Assembly (NCBI GenBank): GCA_965203855.1
Contig: CBDBDN010000008.1
Span: 310,001 to 374,000 of the forward strand
Length of the DNA stretch: 64,000 nucleotides
From: Bin87 sp965203855
Lineage (GTDB): Bacteria; Chloroflexota; Dehalococcoidia; Lucifugimonadales; UBA3495
Direction: 5' to 3'
In this document: positions 1 to 9,024 of the stretch, piece by piece
Layout: each line of letters begins with the position of its first letter
Numbering within the stretch: the first letter of the stretch is position 1
Position numbers and translations under genes: made by a program
Notes under the pieces: generated by a model
Told to the model about the DNA's origin: nothing
Databases searched by the model: none
Seen by the model: only the letters and a program-made list of their open reading frames with translations

Positions 1-2383
1 GCTGCGTTTCGGCTTGGGCAGACCACAATGACGGGTAAGTTGGCAGTTCCCGCGGCGCAATCGGGTCAAAAGTAAATGCCCCGATTGCTTCGCGGCCTCG
101 TATATGGCCAATCAGATGATGGGTTGGGCCAATGCCAACTACCTGGTCCAGCGTAGTGGCCGGCAAACTGAAATCCCAACGCTCCCGGCTGGCGGGGAAA
201 TAAAGCCGCCCGTCCATCAGCTCGTCGGCAACTGCTGCCAGATTATGGTTCCGCATCCCGGCGGCGAACCAGGGGAACCCGGCTTGCGGAGTCCGTAAAT
301 GTACCCAGCTGCCAACCCGGTTTCTGAACCTGCTGGATATATGGATGGCATCTCCGTGCAGATTAGTATGGTCAATGTCATTAATGATATTGGCGTACCA
401 ATAAGACTGCGCCTCGGACGCTGGCGGAGTTTCCAAATTGACGCACAGGACACCATCCCGTCCGGCAGCGTCGCTTTCGGTTCGTTTGGCGGCAATCAGC
501 AGCATTTCGTTCATATAGGTATCCGCCGACATCATTGCGCTTTCGTGGGCGGAAAATGCGATGATGGTTATATCCCGGTATTCGCTTTCAATAGTGCGCC
601 GAAATCCCTCCCACGATTCGGCGTGCGCCGCCGTCAACGGCAGCACCGTCGCGAAAATCCCGCCGTCATGCAGCTTGCGGTCGGCCAACGCCGCGAAATC
701 AGCGCCCAAGCCGGCCTGCCCGTCAGTAATTTCGCTGCCGCCGGCGGCCCGCAAGCCGTTGCGGATATGCGTCAGCCGTTTCACGCTGCGCCGCCGCTGT
801 TTGTCGTCAATACCGCTGACATCAAACAACGCCCGCTCGCCTCGAGCCCGTGAATAAGGCGGGTTTTGTATCACCAAGTCCATACTGTGATGCGGCACCG
901 GGAGCATGGTCGGAGTTGACTGATTCGCCGTCGCCGTCTGCACCGTCTGCCCGGTTACATCGGTAATCTGCTCCTCCTCAATCAGTTCCAGCGACCCGGT
1001 TTTGCCGCCCAGCACGGCTACCGATGCGATGCGCGCCGTGTGGTACTCGGTGGCAATCTCGGCCGACGACAGGCCCGCCGCCGTCATATGCGACGCCAGG
1101 GCGTTGATGTCCAGCCCGGTGATTGACTGCTCCATCATTGTGCGGTGCAAGTTGGCGGAGCTGCCGCCGGCGGTTTCGTGGCGCTGCCGGATTTGACGAT
1201 AGGCGGCGCGCAGCAGCGTTCCCGTGCCGCAGGCCAGGTCGGCAATCCGCAGGTTGGCGGCGGCCGCGGCATCCGACCAGTCGGGCAGATTGATGCGCGA
1301 CACGGACAGGCGGGCCAACAGTTCCGCCGTTTCCGGCAGCGTGTAGTGGGCGGCGGTTTCCTCGCGGTCGTCCAGCAGTTTCGGAAAAAGTTCGCCGGCG
1401 AAGTCCACATGGTTGCCCAGCCGCAGCGCGGTAATGTTTTCCGCCATCTCGGACAACTGCTCCATAGCGCGGACGCCCGGCTCAATGGGCATCCGGTCGT
1501 CCAGCGCGGTGCGCGCCGTATTGAATATGGAACCGTAGTTGACGGCCAGGATTTTGTCCCATTCCCGCCGCAAAGCAGTGAGGGACAAGGCGCCCATATT
1601 GGCGGCGCGAATCTGGGCGATGGTCTGCAAGCCGGCATTTTGCAGCGATGGGGAATGCGCCGCCAGCAGGTTGTGCAGCCGCAGCGAAGTCAGCCAGATG
1701 CAGCAGGCCATCCGCAGCCCCTGCACATCGTCCCGCTGCCCCAGCGTGCGGGCAATGGCGCCGGCCACGCCGGGCGGCATACTGCGGTACAGGTAATCGG
1801 CCAGGCTGTGGATTTGCGCGGCGACGGCGTCGGCCATAGTGGACACCAGCAGAGGCGGCGCCGAGGCGTACTCGCACATTACGGCCAGGTCGTCAACGCT
1901 GCCGGTTACATCGCCGACTTCAGGCCACACGCTGGCATCCGCATCAGTTCCCGATGGACCGGCGTAGAGGACGGCCAGACGCAGTTCAACGCCGTCGGGC
2001 TGCGCCAGCCGCTCCCGGAGCCGGTCGATTGACCAGCCTTTGACTTCCTCCGGCGCGCCTACGGCGATGGCGGCGCGCACCCGGTCGGTAGTGCCGGCAA
2101 TCAGACGCCCCAGCTTGCGGCGGGCATCGTCAAAAGCCGGCTCGCCAAACTCAACCTCAATGATGACGGGATAGATGTCGGGCGGCGCCACCAGGATGTC
2201 GGGGCGTTCCAAGGCCGCGTCGGCCAGCATCCGCAGCCGCTCGGCAACGACGGAGTTAGGGTCGCCGCGCCAAAGCTGCCGCCGCTGACGCAAGGCGTCG
2301 GCCAACGCTTCATTAAAAGTCTGCTCATGCATCGCCCCGGCCGGAGCGGCAGACAAGCCGGGCAAGTCAGGCTGGGTAGTCAT
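1..2383 (-). CDS. N6-adenine DNA methylase, 3' end beyond window
   Basis: An open frame runs without a stop from an ATG at 2383 to the left edge, giving at least 794 residues. The SAM-binding motif I is DLACGTGTLL (from D382) and the catalytic motif IV is NPPYS (from N507), which together mark an N6-adenine (gamma-class-like) methylase. Upstream, residues about 70-85 contain EVEFGEPAF, compatible with a PD-(D/E)xK-like nuclease half-site, so this could be a combined restriction-modification protein; that part is inference. It is divergent from the ATPase/nuclease gene at 2575, with about 190 bp between the starts. The ATG lies 7 bp after a TATAAA, so the transcript may be leaderless. The recognition sequence cannot be read from the sequence. 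Confidence 0.85.
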   Translation of the reverse strand, partial: MTTQPDLPGLSAAPAGAMHEQTFNEALADALRQRRQLWRGDPNSVVAERLRMLADAALERPDILVAPPDIYPVIIEVEFGEPAFDDARRKLGRLIAGTTDRVRAAIAVGAPEEVKGWSIDRLRERLAQPDGVELRLAVLYAGPSGTDADASVWPEVGDVTGSVDDLAVMCEYASAPPLLVSTMADAVAAQIHSLADYLYRSMPPGVAGAIARTLGQRDDVQGLRMACCIWLTSLRLHNLLAAHSPSLQNAGLQTIAQIRAANMGALSLTALRREWDKILAVNYGSIFNTARTALDDRMPIEPGVRAMEQLSEMAENITALRLGNHVDFAGELFPKLLDDREETAAHYTLPETAELLARLSVSRINLPDWSDAAAAANLRIADLACGTGTLLRAAYRQIRQRHETAGGSSANLHRTMMEQSITGLDINALASHMTAAGLSSAEIATEYHTARIASVAVLGGKTGSLELIEEEQITDVTGQTVQTATANQSTPTMLPVPHHSMDLVIQNPPYSRARGERALFDVSGIDDKQRRRSVKRLTHIRNGLRAAGGSEITDGQAGLGADFAALADRKLHDGGIFATVLPLTAAHAESWEGFRRTIESEYRDITIIAFSAHESAMMSADTYMNEMLLIAAKRTESDAAGRDGVLCVNLETPPASEAQSYWYANIINDIDHTNLHGDAIHISSRFRNRVGSWVHLRTPQAGFPWFAAGMRNHNLAAVADELMDGRLYFPASRERWDFSLPATTLDQVVGIGPTHHLIGHIRGREAIGAFTFDPIAPRELPTYPSLWSAQAETQ

Positions 2384-2390
2384 AGCCGCC

Positions 2391-2396
2391 TTTATA
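2391..2396 (-). promoter_or_regulatory. -10 element (TATAAA) of the methylase gene
   Basis: On the minus strand TATAAA is followed by seven bases and then the ATG at 2383. Transcription would start at or next to the start codon, and no SD is present, which fits a leaderless message. No convincing -35 was found. Confidence 0.45.
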
Positions 2397-2511
2397 CCAC
2401 ACCGGCGGTTGGGGGGCGTAGGGCGCGGCGGTCACTATCTTGCTGGCAATTTGCCGCCTGGCCATCAGCGGAATACTAGTGCCGCGCACCATAAAAATGA
2501 CAACCGGGGAA

Positions 2512-2540
2512 TTGCAAATCTCCAGTCCCTGCGCTACTAT
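2512..2540 (+). promoter_or_regulatory. Sigma70-type promoter of the ATPase/nuclease gene
   Basis: TTGCAA at 2512-2517 and TACTAT at 2535-2540 are separated by exactly 17 bp. The predicted transcription start (about 2547) lies downstream of the in-frame ATGs at 2440 and 2539, so the start at 2575 is favoured. Confidence 0.6.
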
Positions 2541-2574
2541 GGCGCCCAATCAGCAGGATACTGGCAAGGGCCTT

Positions 2575-5500
2575 ATGAGCGAAATTGCGCTAACCGAATA
2601 CAGCAGTGCTCGTACACAGCAACTAACTAGGAACGATGCTCGCCGCATCCTAACTCGGGTTGACGCCGCACGGCAGAATTCGACTTCAGCTAGCCGTCGC
2701 TGGCCGTTTGAGCTGATCCAAAACGCCCATGACGCCGGTCCGCGGACCGGCGACGAGCGCGTTGAAATCGTTTTCCGATTTCAGAACGGCGATTTGGCTG
2801 TATCCCACACTGGCAAGCCTTTCACCGCGCAAGAGCTGGCTGCTCTGCTCTCTGGCGGTTCCAGCAAGGAATTCGATGACCAGGAAACCACGGGGCGTTT
2901 TGGCACCGGATTTCTTGCTACGCACGCGTTATCCACCCGGGTCGATGTGGAGGGCATCATAGAAACTCACGAAGGCTTTGAGCGGTTTGTAATTGAGCTC
3001 GACCGGGACGGCAACGAGGATTCAATCACCGCGAATATCGAACAAGCCAACAAGTCAGTTAGCGCGGCCACACGGATTACCGGCGCATCGCTTGGCGACC
3101 TACCTACTGCGTCGTTCACTTACTACGACGCAGACGATTCAGTAGTAAATGACGGGCTTGAAAGGTTGCAGGAAGCGTTGCCATACCTTTACGGCACCTG
3201 CCCGCAGTTGGGCAAGGTCACTATTGAATCATTAGAAATGACCGCGCGATTTGACCGTGGACATACATCCGTAATTCATCATGACGGCATTGTCATTGAG
3301 ATAACGAAAATCAACATTACGGATTCTGATCAACCTACACAGATGGCAGTAATGCGTACAATCAAAGACGACAGCAGCGCATCGTTGTTAGCTGTATTCA
3401 AAACCACGGACGGTACGACTCCGAAATTCGTAGCTCCGTCCGAAAGGTTTCCCAGATTGTTCGTACAATTCCCGCTCGGAGAAACCAGCGGATTGCCCCT
3501 CAATGTGGTTATTAATGGCCGCTTCACACCCCAGCAAGAGCGTGATGGCATTGCGCTGAACGCCGAGGATAAGAAGTTGATTGCCGACGCACTGGATACC
3601 CTGCCTGCACTAGTATCTCACGCCATTCAGGGCGGGCAGGAAAACGCGCATCAACTTGCTAGTGTCGGTGTTCCAGCACAACCTCTTGGCGGTGAAAATG
3701 CCACTAATGAAATAATATGGTGGAAAGAAATTCTCCTGAAAGTTGCTGAGTCGTTGGCTAGACAGCCCATTATTCACACAGCGGTCGGGGTGTTGCCCGC
3801 AGTATCTCACGGTGGGGATTTTGTATCATTCCTTGTCCCTGCAATCAACAACGCCAGTCACGAATCAGTTGACTACAACCGAATCCACGAAATTGTGTCT
3901 GCTATTACCGAACTCCACGCGCCGACCATAGAAATCGCGCAAGATTGGGCTACAATCGCTAGGCAATGGCAGGACATCGGTGTTCCGGTAGAACGACTGG
4001 GATTTCACGAATTTACCGATTGGATCAAGGGGAGGGCGAAAACAGTTGACGACATCCCCGTAAGCGCAGACGCGTACCAATGGCTGGCGCAGCTGTTCCT
4101 ATTGGGGGCGGAGTTGCATGACCGCAATGTAGAGGATATGGTCAATGGGCTTTTGCCCAACCAGCGCGGAGAATTCCGCAATACGAAAACCGAATATCTT
4201 TACGGCGATGCTGGAATATCCGAGGAGGTAAAATCTATAGCGGATATGGTCGAAATCGACCTGAAATCGGAGCTTTTGCACGGCCTGATGGCAGACGCAC
4301 TGAACGCTCCGGGATTTGAATCCGCAAAGGATCTCGTCTGGGGTTCACTGGACAAACAAGATGATGATAAAGATTATTCAGAGCACCATGCATTGGAGAA
4401 AATATTGGACAGTCTGAACAGTGCCTTGCAAGACGACGCCGTGTTCAACCAAAGTACCGCATTTCTCCCTTTGCGCGCATCTGCCCGTCTAGCTCAGCAC
4501 CTTTGGGAATCCGGTTTGGAACAGCATCTCCGGCGATGCCCGTTGCTAACTTCCGAAGGCAAGGTAGTACACCTTACCGGCAATCAGCAGATTTTAGCTC
4601 CGGTTTCGCACTGGCCAGACTCAGCGCAACCGTATGCTTGCCTGTACACAGAGAGGCGCATACTATCCGACTGCTACTGTGATGACAGCACGGTAAGCGG
4701 CGCGCTCGCTCCAATGATTGCCGCCGGGCTGGTCATTGAATCGCCTCTGTACAGAGCATCCCGTCATGAGATCGATGACCTCAATTTGCTGAATGCTATG
4801 GCAAGCGAAAAATTCACTGAAACCCGCGTGGCAGTACGCAACGAAACTTTCGGGCAGATTGCGTTTCTAGCAACAGATTTGGTACAGCGTTGCGGTCAAG
4901 ACAGCGAACTTGCCAAAACCCTGCTTGATTTTGTGCTTAATGTTGCTGCAACAGAGGACGATAGCTGGCGCGAGATTAAGCAAATCTCCGGATATAGTTC
5001 AGGGCAGCGCATCCCTCTGTCTTTGTATGGTGCGACCTGGCCGTTTGAGCTCAAGGTGCGGTCGTGGGTTCCTGTCCAGATCCCGGACGAAGAAGGTTTC
5101 CAGCCGATGCCGGCAAATGAATCTAATTTACGGGAGATGCTGGATCATACATGGCTTCGCAATAATCCTGCTGCCGTGCATTTGCTACACCAAGTTTTTG
5201 GGTTTAGGCAACTTACATTACTGACCGACAGCTTGGACGCCGAGGTTGAGAATGATTTGGTTGAACTGTTGCAAGATCCCGCGTTGCTACACTCTGCGGT
5301 ATCAAATCCTGAAGCAGTTAAATTCGCTTCGGAACTAGCCTCAACCGCGGTCCAACTGGATTCTGTACGGTCATTCGTGCAGGATGTCGAAAATGACCAA
5401 GATCTCCTCGAGCATCTTGCTGAGCGGCGCAAGCAAAGGGAGAGGGTCCACGAGAACCAAAACCTCGGTTACCATGTGGAAGATTTGGTGCGGGAAAATT

Positions 5501-5994
5501 TAGAGAGTGCTGGGTTTGCCGTTAAACGCACTGGCGTCGGATCAGATTTTGAGATTTCAGCCGAATTAGGTGACGTCGCTAATTTGGAACTAACTCTGGG
5601 CAACCAAAGTTGGCTAGTAGAGGTCAAGTCAACGCGTGATCAGCGAGTCCGAATGACCGATACTCAAGCCAAAACGGCGGTGCAGGAAGGCGACGCGTTT
5701 CTGCTGTGTGTGGTGCCTGTATCTACAATAGCGGGTATGCCGGAGCGGGATGAAGTTAAGGACGCTATGCGCTTCGTCCAAAATTGCGGGTATCGTTTGG
5801 AACAATTGTGCAATAATTTGGGTGAATTTGAAGATCAGCGGGATGCCATCACCGCGGAAGAATCTGCGGGCGTTCAACTAGAAATTACATCAGGCCAAGC
5901 GCGAGTTCGGGTTGCCAGTTCGGTATGGGAAGAAGACGGTTTCCCACTTGACGAGCTTGCCGATAGGTTAGCGTCAGCCATCGCAGTACCCTAA
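2575..5994 (+). CDS. Large GHKL/sacsin-like ATPase with C-terminal nuclease-like domain
   Basis: Protein of 1139 residues. Near the N terminus are the N-box ELIQNAHDAG (46-55) and the G2-like loop GRFGTGF (107-113) of Hsp90/sacsin-type HATPases. The usual DxGxG box is replaced by a weaker SHTGKPF. The C terminus (about 962-1025) resembles DUF3883/NOV-type PD-(D/E)xK domains, with E1016-V-K1018 as the likely active-site pair. The middle 800 residues are not recognised. The ATG at 2575 is chosen because AAGGG lies just upstream and a good promoter precedes it; 2440 and 2539 are in-frame alternatives. Composition is visibly AT-richer than the neighbours, suggesting transfer. The gene is divergent from a DNA methylase, so a role in restriction or phage defence is inferred. 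Its stop overlaps the convergent next gene. Confidence 0.85.
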   Translation: MSEIALTEYSSARTQQLTRNDARRILTRVDAARQNSTSASRRWPFELIQNAHDAGPRTGDERVEIVFRFQNGDLAVSHTGKPFTAQELAALLSGGSSKEFDDQETTGRFGTGFLATHALSTRVDVEGIIETHEGFERFVIELDRDGNEDSITANIEQANKSVSAATRITGASLGDLPTASFTYYDADDSVVNDGLERLQEALPYLYGTCPQLGKVTIESLEMTARFDRGHTSVIHHDGIVIEITKINITDSDQPTQMAVMRTIKDDSSASLLAVFKTTDGTTPKFVAPSERFPRLFVQFPLGETSGLPLNVVINGRFTPQQERDGIALNAEDKKLIADALDTLPALVSHAIQGGQENAHQLASVGVPAQPLGGENATNEIIWWKEILLKVAESLARQPIIHTAVGVLPAVSHGGDFVSFLVPAINNASHESVDYNRIHEIVSAITELHAPTIEIAQDWATIARQWQDIGVPVERLGFHEFTDWIKGRAKTVDDIPVSADAYQWLAQLFLLGAELHDRNVEDMVNGLLPNQRGEFRNTKTEYLYGDAGISEEVKSIADMVEIDLKSELLHGLMADALNAPGFESAKDLVWGSLDKQDDDKDYSEHHALEKILDSLNSALQDDAVFNQSTAFLPLRASARLAQHLWESGLEQHLRRCPLLTSEGKVVHLTGNQQILAPVSHWPDSAQPYACLYTERRILSDCYCDDSTVSGALAPMIAAGLVIESPLYRASRHEIDDLNLLNAMASEKFTETRVAVRNETFGQIAFLATDLVQRCGQDSELAKTLLDFVLNVAATEDDSWREIKQISGYSSGQRIPLSLYGATWPFELKVRSWVPVQIPDEEGFQPMPANESNLREMLDHTWLRNNPAAVHLLHQVFGFRQLTLLTDSLDAEVENDLVELLQDPALLHSAVSNPEAVKFASELASTAVQLDSVRSFVQDVENDQDLLEHLAERRKQRERVHENQNLGYHVEDLVRENLESAGFAVKRTGVGSDFEISAELGDVANLELTLGNQSWLVEVKSTRDQRVRMTDTQAKTAVQEGDAFLLCVVPVSTIAGMPERDEVKDAMRFVQNCGYRLEQLCNNLGEFEDQRDAITAEESAGVQLEITSGQARVRVASSVWEEDGFPLDELADRLASAIAVP

Positions 5995-6863
5995 AACCCC
6001 TGCATCCACCGCGTAAAACGCTCTATTTGCGCCAGCGGTTGCTCGCCGGCCAGCCATAACTGCTTGCCGTACAGCGTTTTGTCGGATACATCCAGCCGGC
6101 CGTAAGCCAGCAGCAGGTAGGTGTTGGCGAAAGTGTCCACCAAGAGGTCGAAGTTGGCGGCATCGGTATAAGCGGGCGGGCCGGTGGTAACTTCCGCGCT
6201 TTCCGGGCCGGCCTCGACATGGATGGATTCGGCGTCGTACATTCGGAACCAGATGCGCCGGACGGTAGCGGGCGGGTCGGCGCCGGGGTTGTAGGCTGAT
6301 CGCAGCCAGCGTTCCGACATTCCCAGCAGGACGGGAATGGCGTCAGGATGCAGTTGAGCGTCGGCGTCAAAGGCGCTGCGGATGTCCCAGTCGTGGACGG
6401 CCAGTTCCTGGATGCGCTGGCTGACATACTCGCGCGCCGTCATCGCGCCGCGCCGGGGATGCCAGCATGGCTGCTGCCATTCATCGCCGCTGAACCCGTC
6501 CAGCAGTGCGGACAGCTCGGCATAGAGCCGGCGGAACTCGGGCAGCAATTGGCCGCCCAGGCTTTGGGCGTAGGCAATATCGGCATCAGCGTTGGCCGCC
6601 GACATCTCCATATTGCTGGCGGCGGGCGTGAAGCCGGCCGGAGGAGCGGAGTCGCCGGCGCGTCCGCGGGTCATACTGGCAATCTGGCGTTCTGCGCGGT
6701 TGGTCAGATGGCCGGCCACGTCGCGCACGGTCCAAGCGTGGCAAGCCGACTGCCGATTGAGGTCGGCATCCGAGCAGCCGGACAGAAAGTCGTGCAGTTC
6801 CTGCCACAGGGTGCTGATTACGGCGATTTCCTGCCGTATTTCCGTCTCATCGTAAGAAGTCAT
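5991..6863 (-). CDS. Maleylpyruvate isomerase/DinB-like metal-binding protein (copy 1)
   Basis: 290 residues. The N-terminal half has the signature of the mycothiol-dependent maleylpyruvate isomerase/DinB superfamily: a helical bundle with CHAWTVRDVAGHLTNRAERQ, where the conserved His after VAxHL coordinates a metal. These enzymes use low-molecular-weight thiols in detoxification or aromatic breakdown; the substrate is unknown here. The start at 6863 is preceded by AAAGGAGA; an in-frame ATG lies further upstream. The stop codon overlaps the stop of the convergent ATPase gene at 5992-5994. A paralogue follows at 6949-7824. Confidence 0.75.
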   Translation of the reverse strand: MTSYDETEIRQEIAVISTLWQELHDFLSGCSDADLNRQSACHAWTVRDVAGHLTNRAERQIASMTRGRAGDSAPPAGFTPAASNMEMSAANADADIAYAQSLGGQLLPEFRRLYAELSALLDGFSGDEWQQPCWHPRRGAMTAREYVSQRIQELAVHDWDIRSAFDADAQLHPDAIPVLLGMSERWLRSAYNPGADPPATVRRIWFRMYDAESIHVEAGPESAEVTTGPPAYTDAANFDLLVDTFANTYLLLAYGRLDVSDKTLYGKQLWLAGEQPLAQIERFTRWMQGF

Positions 6864-6948
6864 TGCCTTTTGCTCTCCTTTCATCGCCATCAATCAGCGA
6901 AAATCCGGTTCATCCGGCTTGGCGGTTCGCAACCCGCATCCGTTACCG

Positions 6949-7824
6949 CTACAGCCCGCCGAACCAGCGGCTCAGGTTCCGCAGCGCGACGTGGGCGATG
7001 GTATCGGCGTCCTGGGATACGCGGATGCGGCCGGCGCGCTTGGCGGCGTTCCAATCCATCCGGTTGTACAGACAAAGCAGGTAGGTATTGGCGTCGCAGC
7101 GGATGGTGAGCTGGGGCTTGCGCGCTGCGGAGGGCGGCGCTACGGAGTAGGCATCGCCGGTTACCGTTACATCGTGCCGCAGGGTTGCGGCGGCGGCGCT
7201 GCCATCGCCATTGTCGCCGCTGCTGCCTACCTCAAAGCGATAGACGGCGGGGGTGGTGAGAGGCGCGGTAGGCCGGAAGCAGAGCTGATACCACATTTCC
7301 GACGCCGGCAGCAGCGCAACGATGCCATCGGCGTCCAGAACGCCGTCTCCAGTGCCGCCGGAACGCATATCCCAGTCGTGGATAACCAGTTCCTGGATAC
7401 GCAAGTCAACATAGCTGCTTGCGGTAATCGTGCCGCGCCGCCGGTGCCAGCAGCCGATTGACCAGTCAGACCAGCCTTGCAGCAGGGCGTCCAGTTCCTG
7501 GTAGTTGCGCTGGAAATTGTCCAGCAGGGCGGCGCCCAAGTCGGCGCGCATTTGGGCGTTGTTGACGGCGTTGGCCTGTTGCACCTGGTCGGGGGTGGCC
7601 AGGCCGGTTTCGCCGTCGGGCGGCCCGCTTTGGCCGGCCTGGCCGCGGAGCATGGCATCGCGCTGGCGGACGGCGCCGCCGGCCAGATGCGCCGCTACGG
7701 TGGCTACATCCCATTCGGAGCAGGCCGTCGGCCCGTCCAAGGCGGATGCCGGCCCGTCCGACAGGCGGCGGTGAATATCGCCCGACAAGCGTCGGATCAG
7801 CGCAATTTTGGCTGCTTCGTCCAT
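6949..7824 (-). CDS. Maleylpyruvate isomerase/DinB-like metal-binding protein (copy 2)
   Basis: 291 residues and the same architecture as the gene at 5991-6863: TACSEWDVATVAAHLAGGAVRQ near the N terminus, then an acidic C-terminal half. The two look like a diverged tandem duplication on the same strand, 85 bp apart. The ATG at 7824 is preceded by GGAGGCG eight bases upstream; two further in-frame ATGs lie upstream. The thiol cofactor (mycothiol or another) and substrate cannot be told from sequence. Confidence 0.72.
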   Translation of the reverse strand: MDEAAKIALIRRLSGDIHRRLSDGPASALDGPTACSEWDVATVAAHLAGGAVRQRDAMLRGQAGQSGPPDGETGLATPDQVQQANAVNNAQMRADLGAALLDNFQRNYQELDALLQGWSDWSIGCWHRRRGTITASSYVDLRIQELVIHDWDMRSGGTGDGVLDADGIVALLPASEMWYQLCFRPTAPLTTPAVYRFEVGSSGDNGDGSAAAATLRHDVTVTGDAYSVAPPSAARKPQLTIRCDANTYLLCLYNRMDWNAAKRAGRIRVSQDADTIAHVALRNLSRWFGGL

Positions 7825-7919
7825 AGCAATCGCCTCCATAAAATAGTTGGTATCCGGCAAGCAGCGGCCCTAGTGTACCAGAGATGCCGGCGGGACTGCG
7901 CGTTTTGCGGCTCCCGGTG

Positions 7920-7925
7920 TATAAT
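7920..7925 (+). promoter_or_regulatory. -10 element TATAAT
   Basis: A perfect TATAAT lies about 50 bp upstream of the small ORFs at 7974 and 8033. The -35 is weak. It supports transcription of these short plus-strand genes. Confidence 0.4.
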
Positions 7926-7973
7926 ATGCTTGGTTTCCTGATTTTTTCGCCGCCGCCAGCGGAGGGGAACGCT

Positions 7974-8033
7974 ATGCCCGACAAGTCGCAGTCGCACGCC
8001 GGCCGTTTGGACGCGCTGCGCCGGTTGCGCTGA
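7974..8033 (+). CDS. Small ORF of 19 residues, possible leader peptide
   Basis: ATG preceded by a strong GGAGGGG, encoding a basic peptide beginning MPDKSQSHAG. Its TGA overlaps the ATG of the next ORF (TGATG), the usual arrangement for translational coupling. No family is recognised. Confidence 0.35.
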   Translation: MPDKSQSHAGRLDALRRLR

Positions 8034-8263
8034 TGGAACGCTACGGATGCCTGGTCATCGGGGTAGTCATCGCCCTGGTCATTCTGGTGGTAACCGTCTA
8101 TTACTGGTCGGGCTGGCTCAACCGCCCGGTGGGTCATAGCCCGACCCCTGCCTTGACCCTCACGCTGGAGGAAAGGGAGTTGGGGCGGCTTTACGCCGCT
8201 GGAATGGATGGACGGGATCTTGGATTGGGCTGGTGGGATGGATTCCGGCTTGCGCCGGAATGA
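8033..8263 (+). CDS. Small single-pass membrane protein, C terminus formed by a repeat
   Basis: 76 residues with one clear transmembrane segment at about 6-27 (CLVIGVVIALVILVVTVYYW). The last residues (FRLAPE) and the stop come from the palindromic repeat at 8240-8266, so the original C terminus may have been replaced when that repeat landed. It is coupled to the 19-residue ORF before it. No family is recognised; a real but minor membrane protein is plausible. Confidence 0.45.
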   Translation: MERYGCLVIGVVIALVILVVTVYYWSGWLNRPVGHSPTPALTLTLEERELGRLYAAGMDGRDLGLGWWDGFRLAPE

Positions 8264-8266
8264 CGG
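8240..8266. repeat. Palindromic intergenic repeat, copy 1
   Basis: Stem-loop repeat with arms ATTCCGGC and GCCGGAAT followed by GACGG. The same element recurs at about a dozen sites in the window. Degenerate GGAATGACGG arms continue to about 8300. Confidence 0.8.
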
Positions 8267-8350
8267 TTGGGGGGACGGATGACGGTTTGGGGACTGGAAT
8301 GACGGTACGGTGGGGGAGTGGGGGGCTATTGCGCGTTGGGGCTTTGTCTG

Positions 8351-8362
8351 CGACAATTGTCG
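8351..8362. promoter_or_regulatory. Perfect 12-bp palindrome upstream of the B12-binding gene
   Basis: CGACAATTGTCG lies about 85 bp before the start at 8448, in a stretch otherwise without a gene (8264-8447). An operator is possible but nothing else supports it. Confidence 0.2.
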
Positions 8363-8447
8363 GGGTGTTAGCGGGCTATTTTTTGACGCCGGGCCGGTTT
8401 TGCCGGCGGCGCTGCGCCCGTATCAGTGCATGGAATCAGTTTTTGAT

Positions 8448-8861
8448 ATGAGCAGCGGAAGTCAGCATCCGATACGCGTCCTGGTGGCCAAGCCCGGTTT
8501 GGACGGGCATGACCGGGGGGCCAAGGTGATTGCCCGCGCGCTGCGGGACGCCGGAATGGAGGTTATCTATACCGGCATCCGGCAGACGCCGCAGATGGTG
8601 GTGCAGGCCGCCGCGCAAGAGGATGTAGCGGTGCTGGGGTTGAGCATTCTGTCGGGGGCGCATATGGAGCTGATGCCCGAGATTATGCGGCTGCTGCGGG
8701 AGCAGGATATGGACGATGTAATGGTTGTACTGGGGGGGATTGTACCTGAGGAGGATCGGGAGCCGCTGGCGGCGATGGGAGTGTCCGCCGTGTTCGGCCC
8801 CGGCACATCGACCAACGACATCATCGCCTATATTTCCGACAACGCCGCGCCGGCCGTATGA
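8448..8861 (+). CDS. Stand-alone cobalamin-binding domain (methylmalonyl-CoA mutase C-terminal type)
   Basis: 137 residues matching the B12-binding domain of methylmalonyl-CoA mutase: RVLVAKPGLDGHDRGAK carries the DxHxxG cobalamin-ligand motif, followed by LSILSGAH and VVLGGI. In this family the separate small subunit pairs with a catalytic large subunit to interconvert methylmalonyl- and succinyl-CoA; no large subunit is in this window. The ATG at 8448 gives the usual family N terminus, and an in-frame ATG at 8430 is an alternative. No strong SD is seen. Confidence 0.85.
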   Translation: MSSGSQHPIRVLVAKPGLDGHDRGAKVIARALRDAGMEVIYTGIRQTPQMVVQAAAQEDVAVLGLSILSGAHMELMPEIMRLLREQDMDDVMVVLGGIVPEEDREPLAAMGVSAVFGPGTSTNDIIAYISDNAAPAV

Positions 8862-8935
8862 CTTTAACTCTAACGCTGGCGGCACGGGTATAAAACGGCA
8901 TTGTACAAAAATCGGGGAATTGCGCTGTCCGTTGC

Positions 8936-8964
8936 TTGCGGACAACATAATGTCCGACTATAAT
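8936..8964 (+). promoter_or_regulatory. Promoter of the YceD-rpmF group
   Basis: TTGCGG at 8936-8941 and a perfect TATAAT at 8959-8964 are separated by 17 bp. It lies 60 bp before the start at 9025 and downstream of the preceding stop. Confidence 0.65.
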
Positions 8965-9024
8965 CTTGCCCAATTTCGGCTGCCGGCGTCCGTGGCCGCA
9001 GCATCCGCTATTAACCACTTCGCT

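Noticed and set aside
1145..2032. Long plus-strand open frame opposite the methylase
   Set aside because: Shadow of the minus-strand methylase, whose motifs are unambiguous.
2440..2574. Upstream starts (2440, 2539) for the large ATPase gene
   Set aside because: A TTGCAA-17-TACTAT promoter lies between or over them, and 2575 has an AAGGG just upstream.
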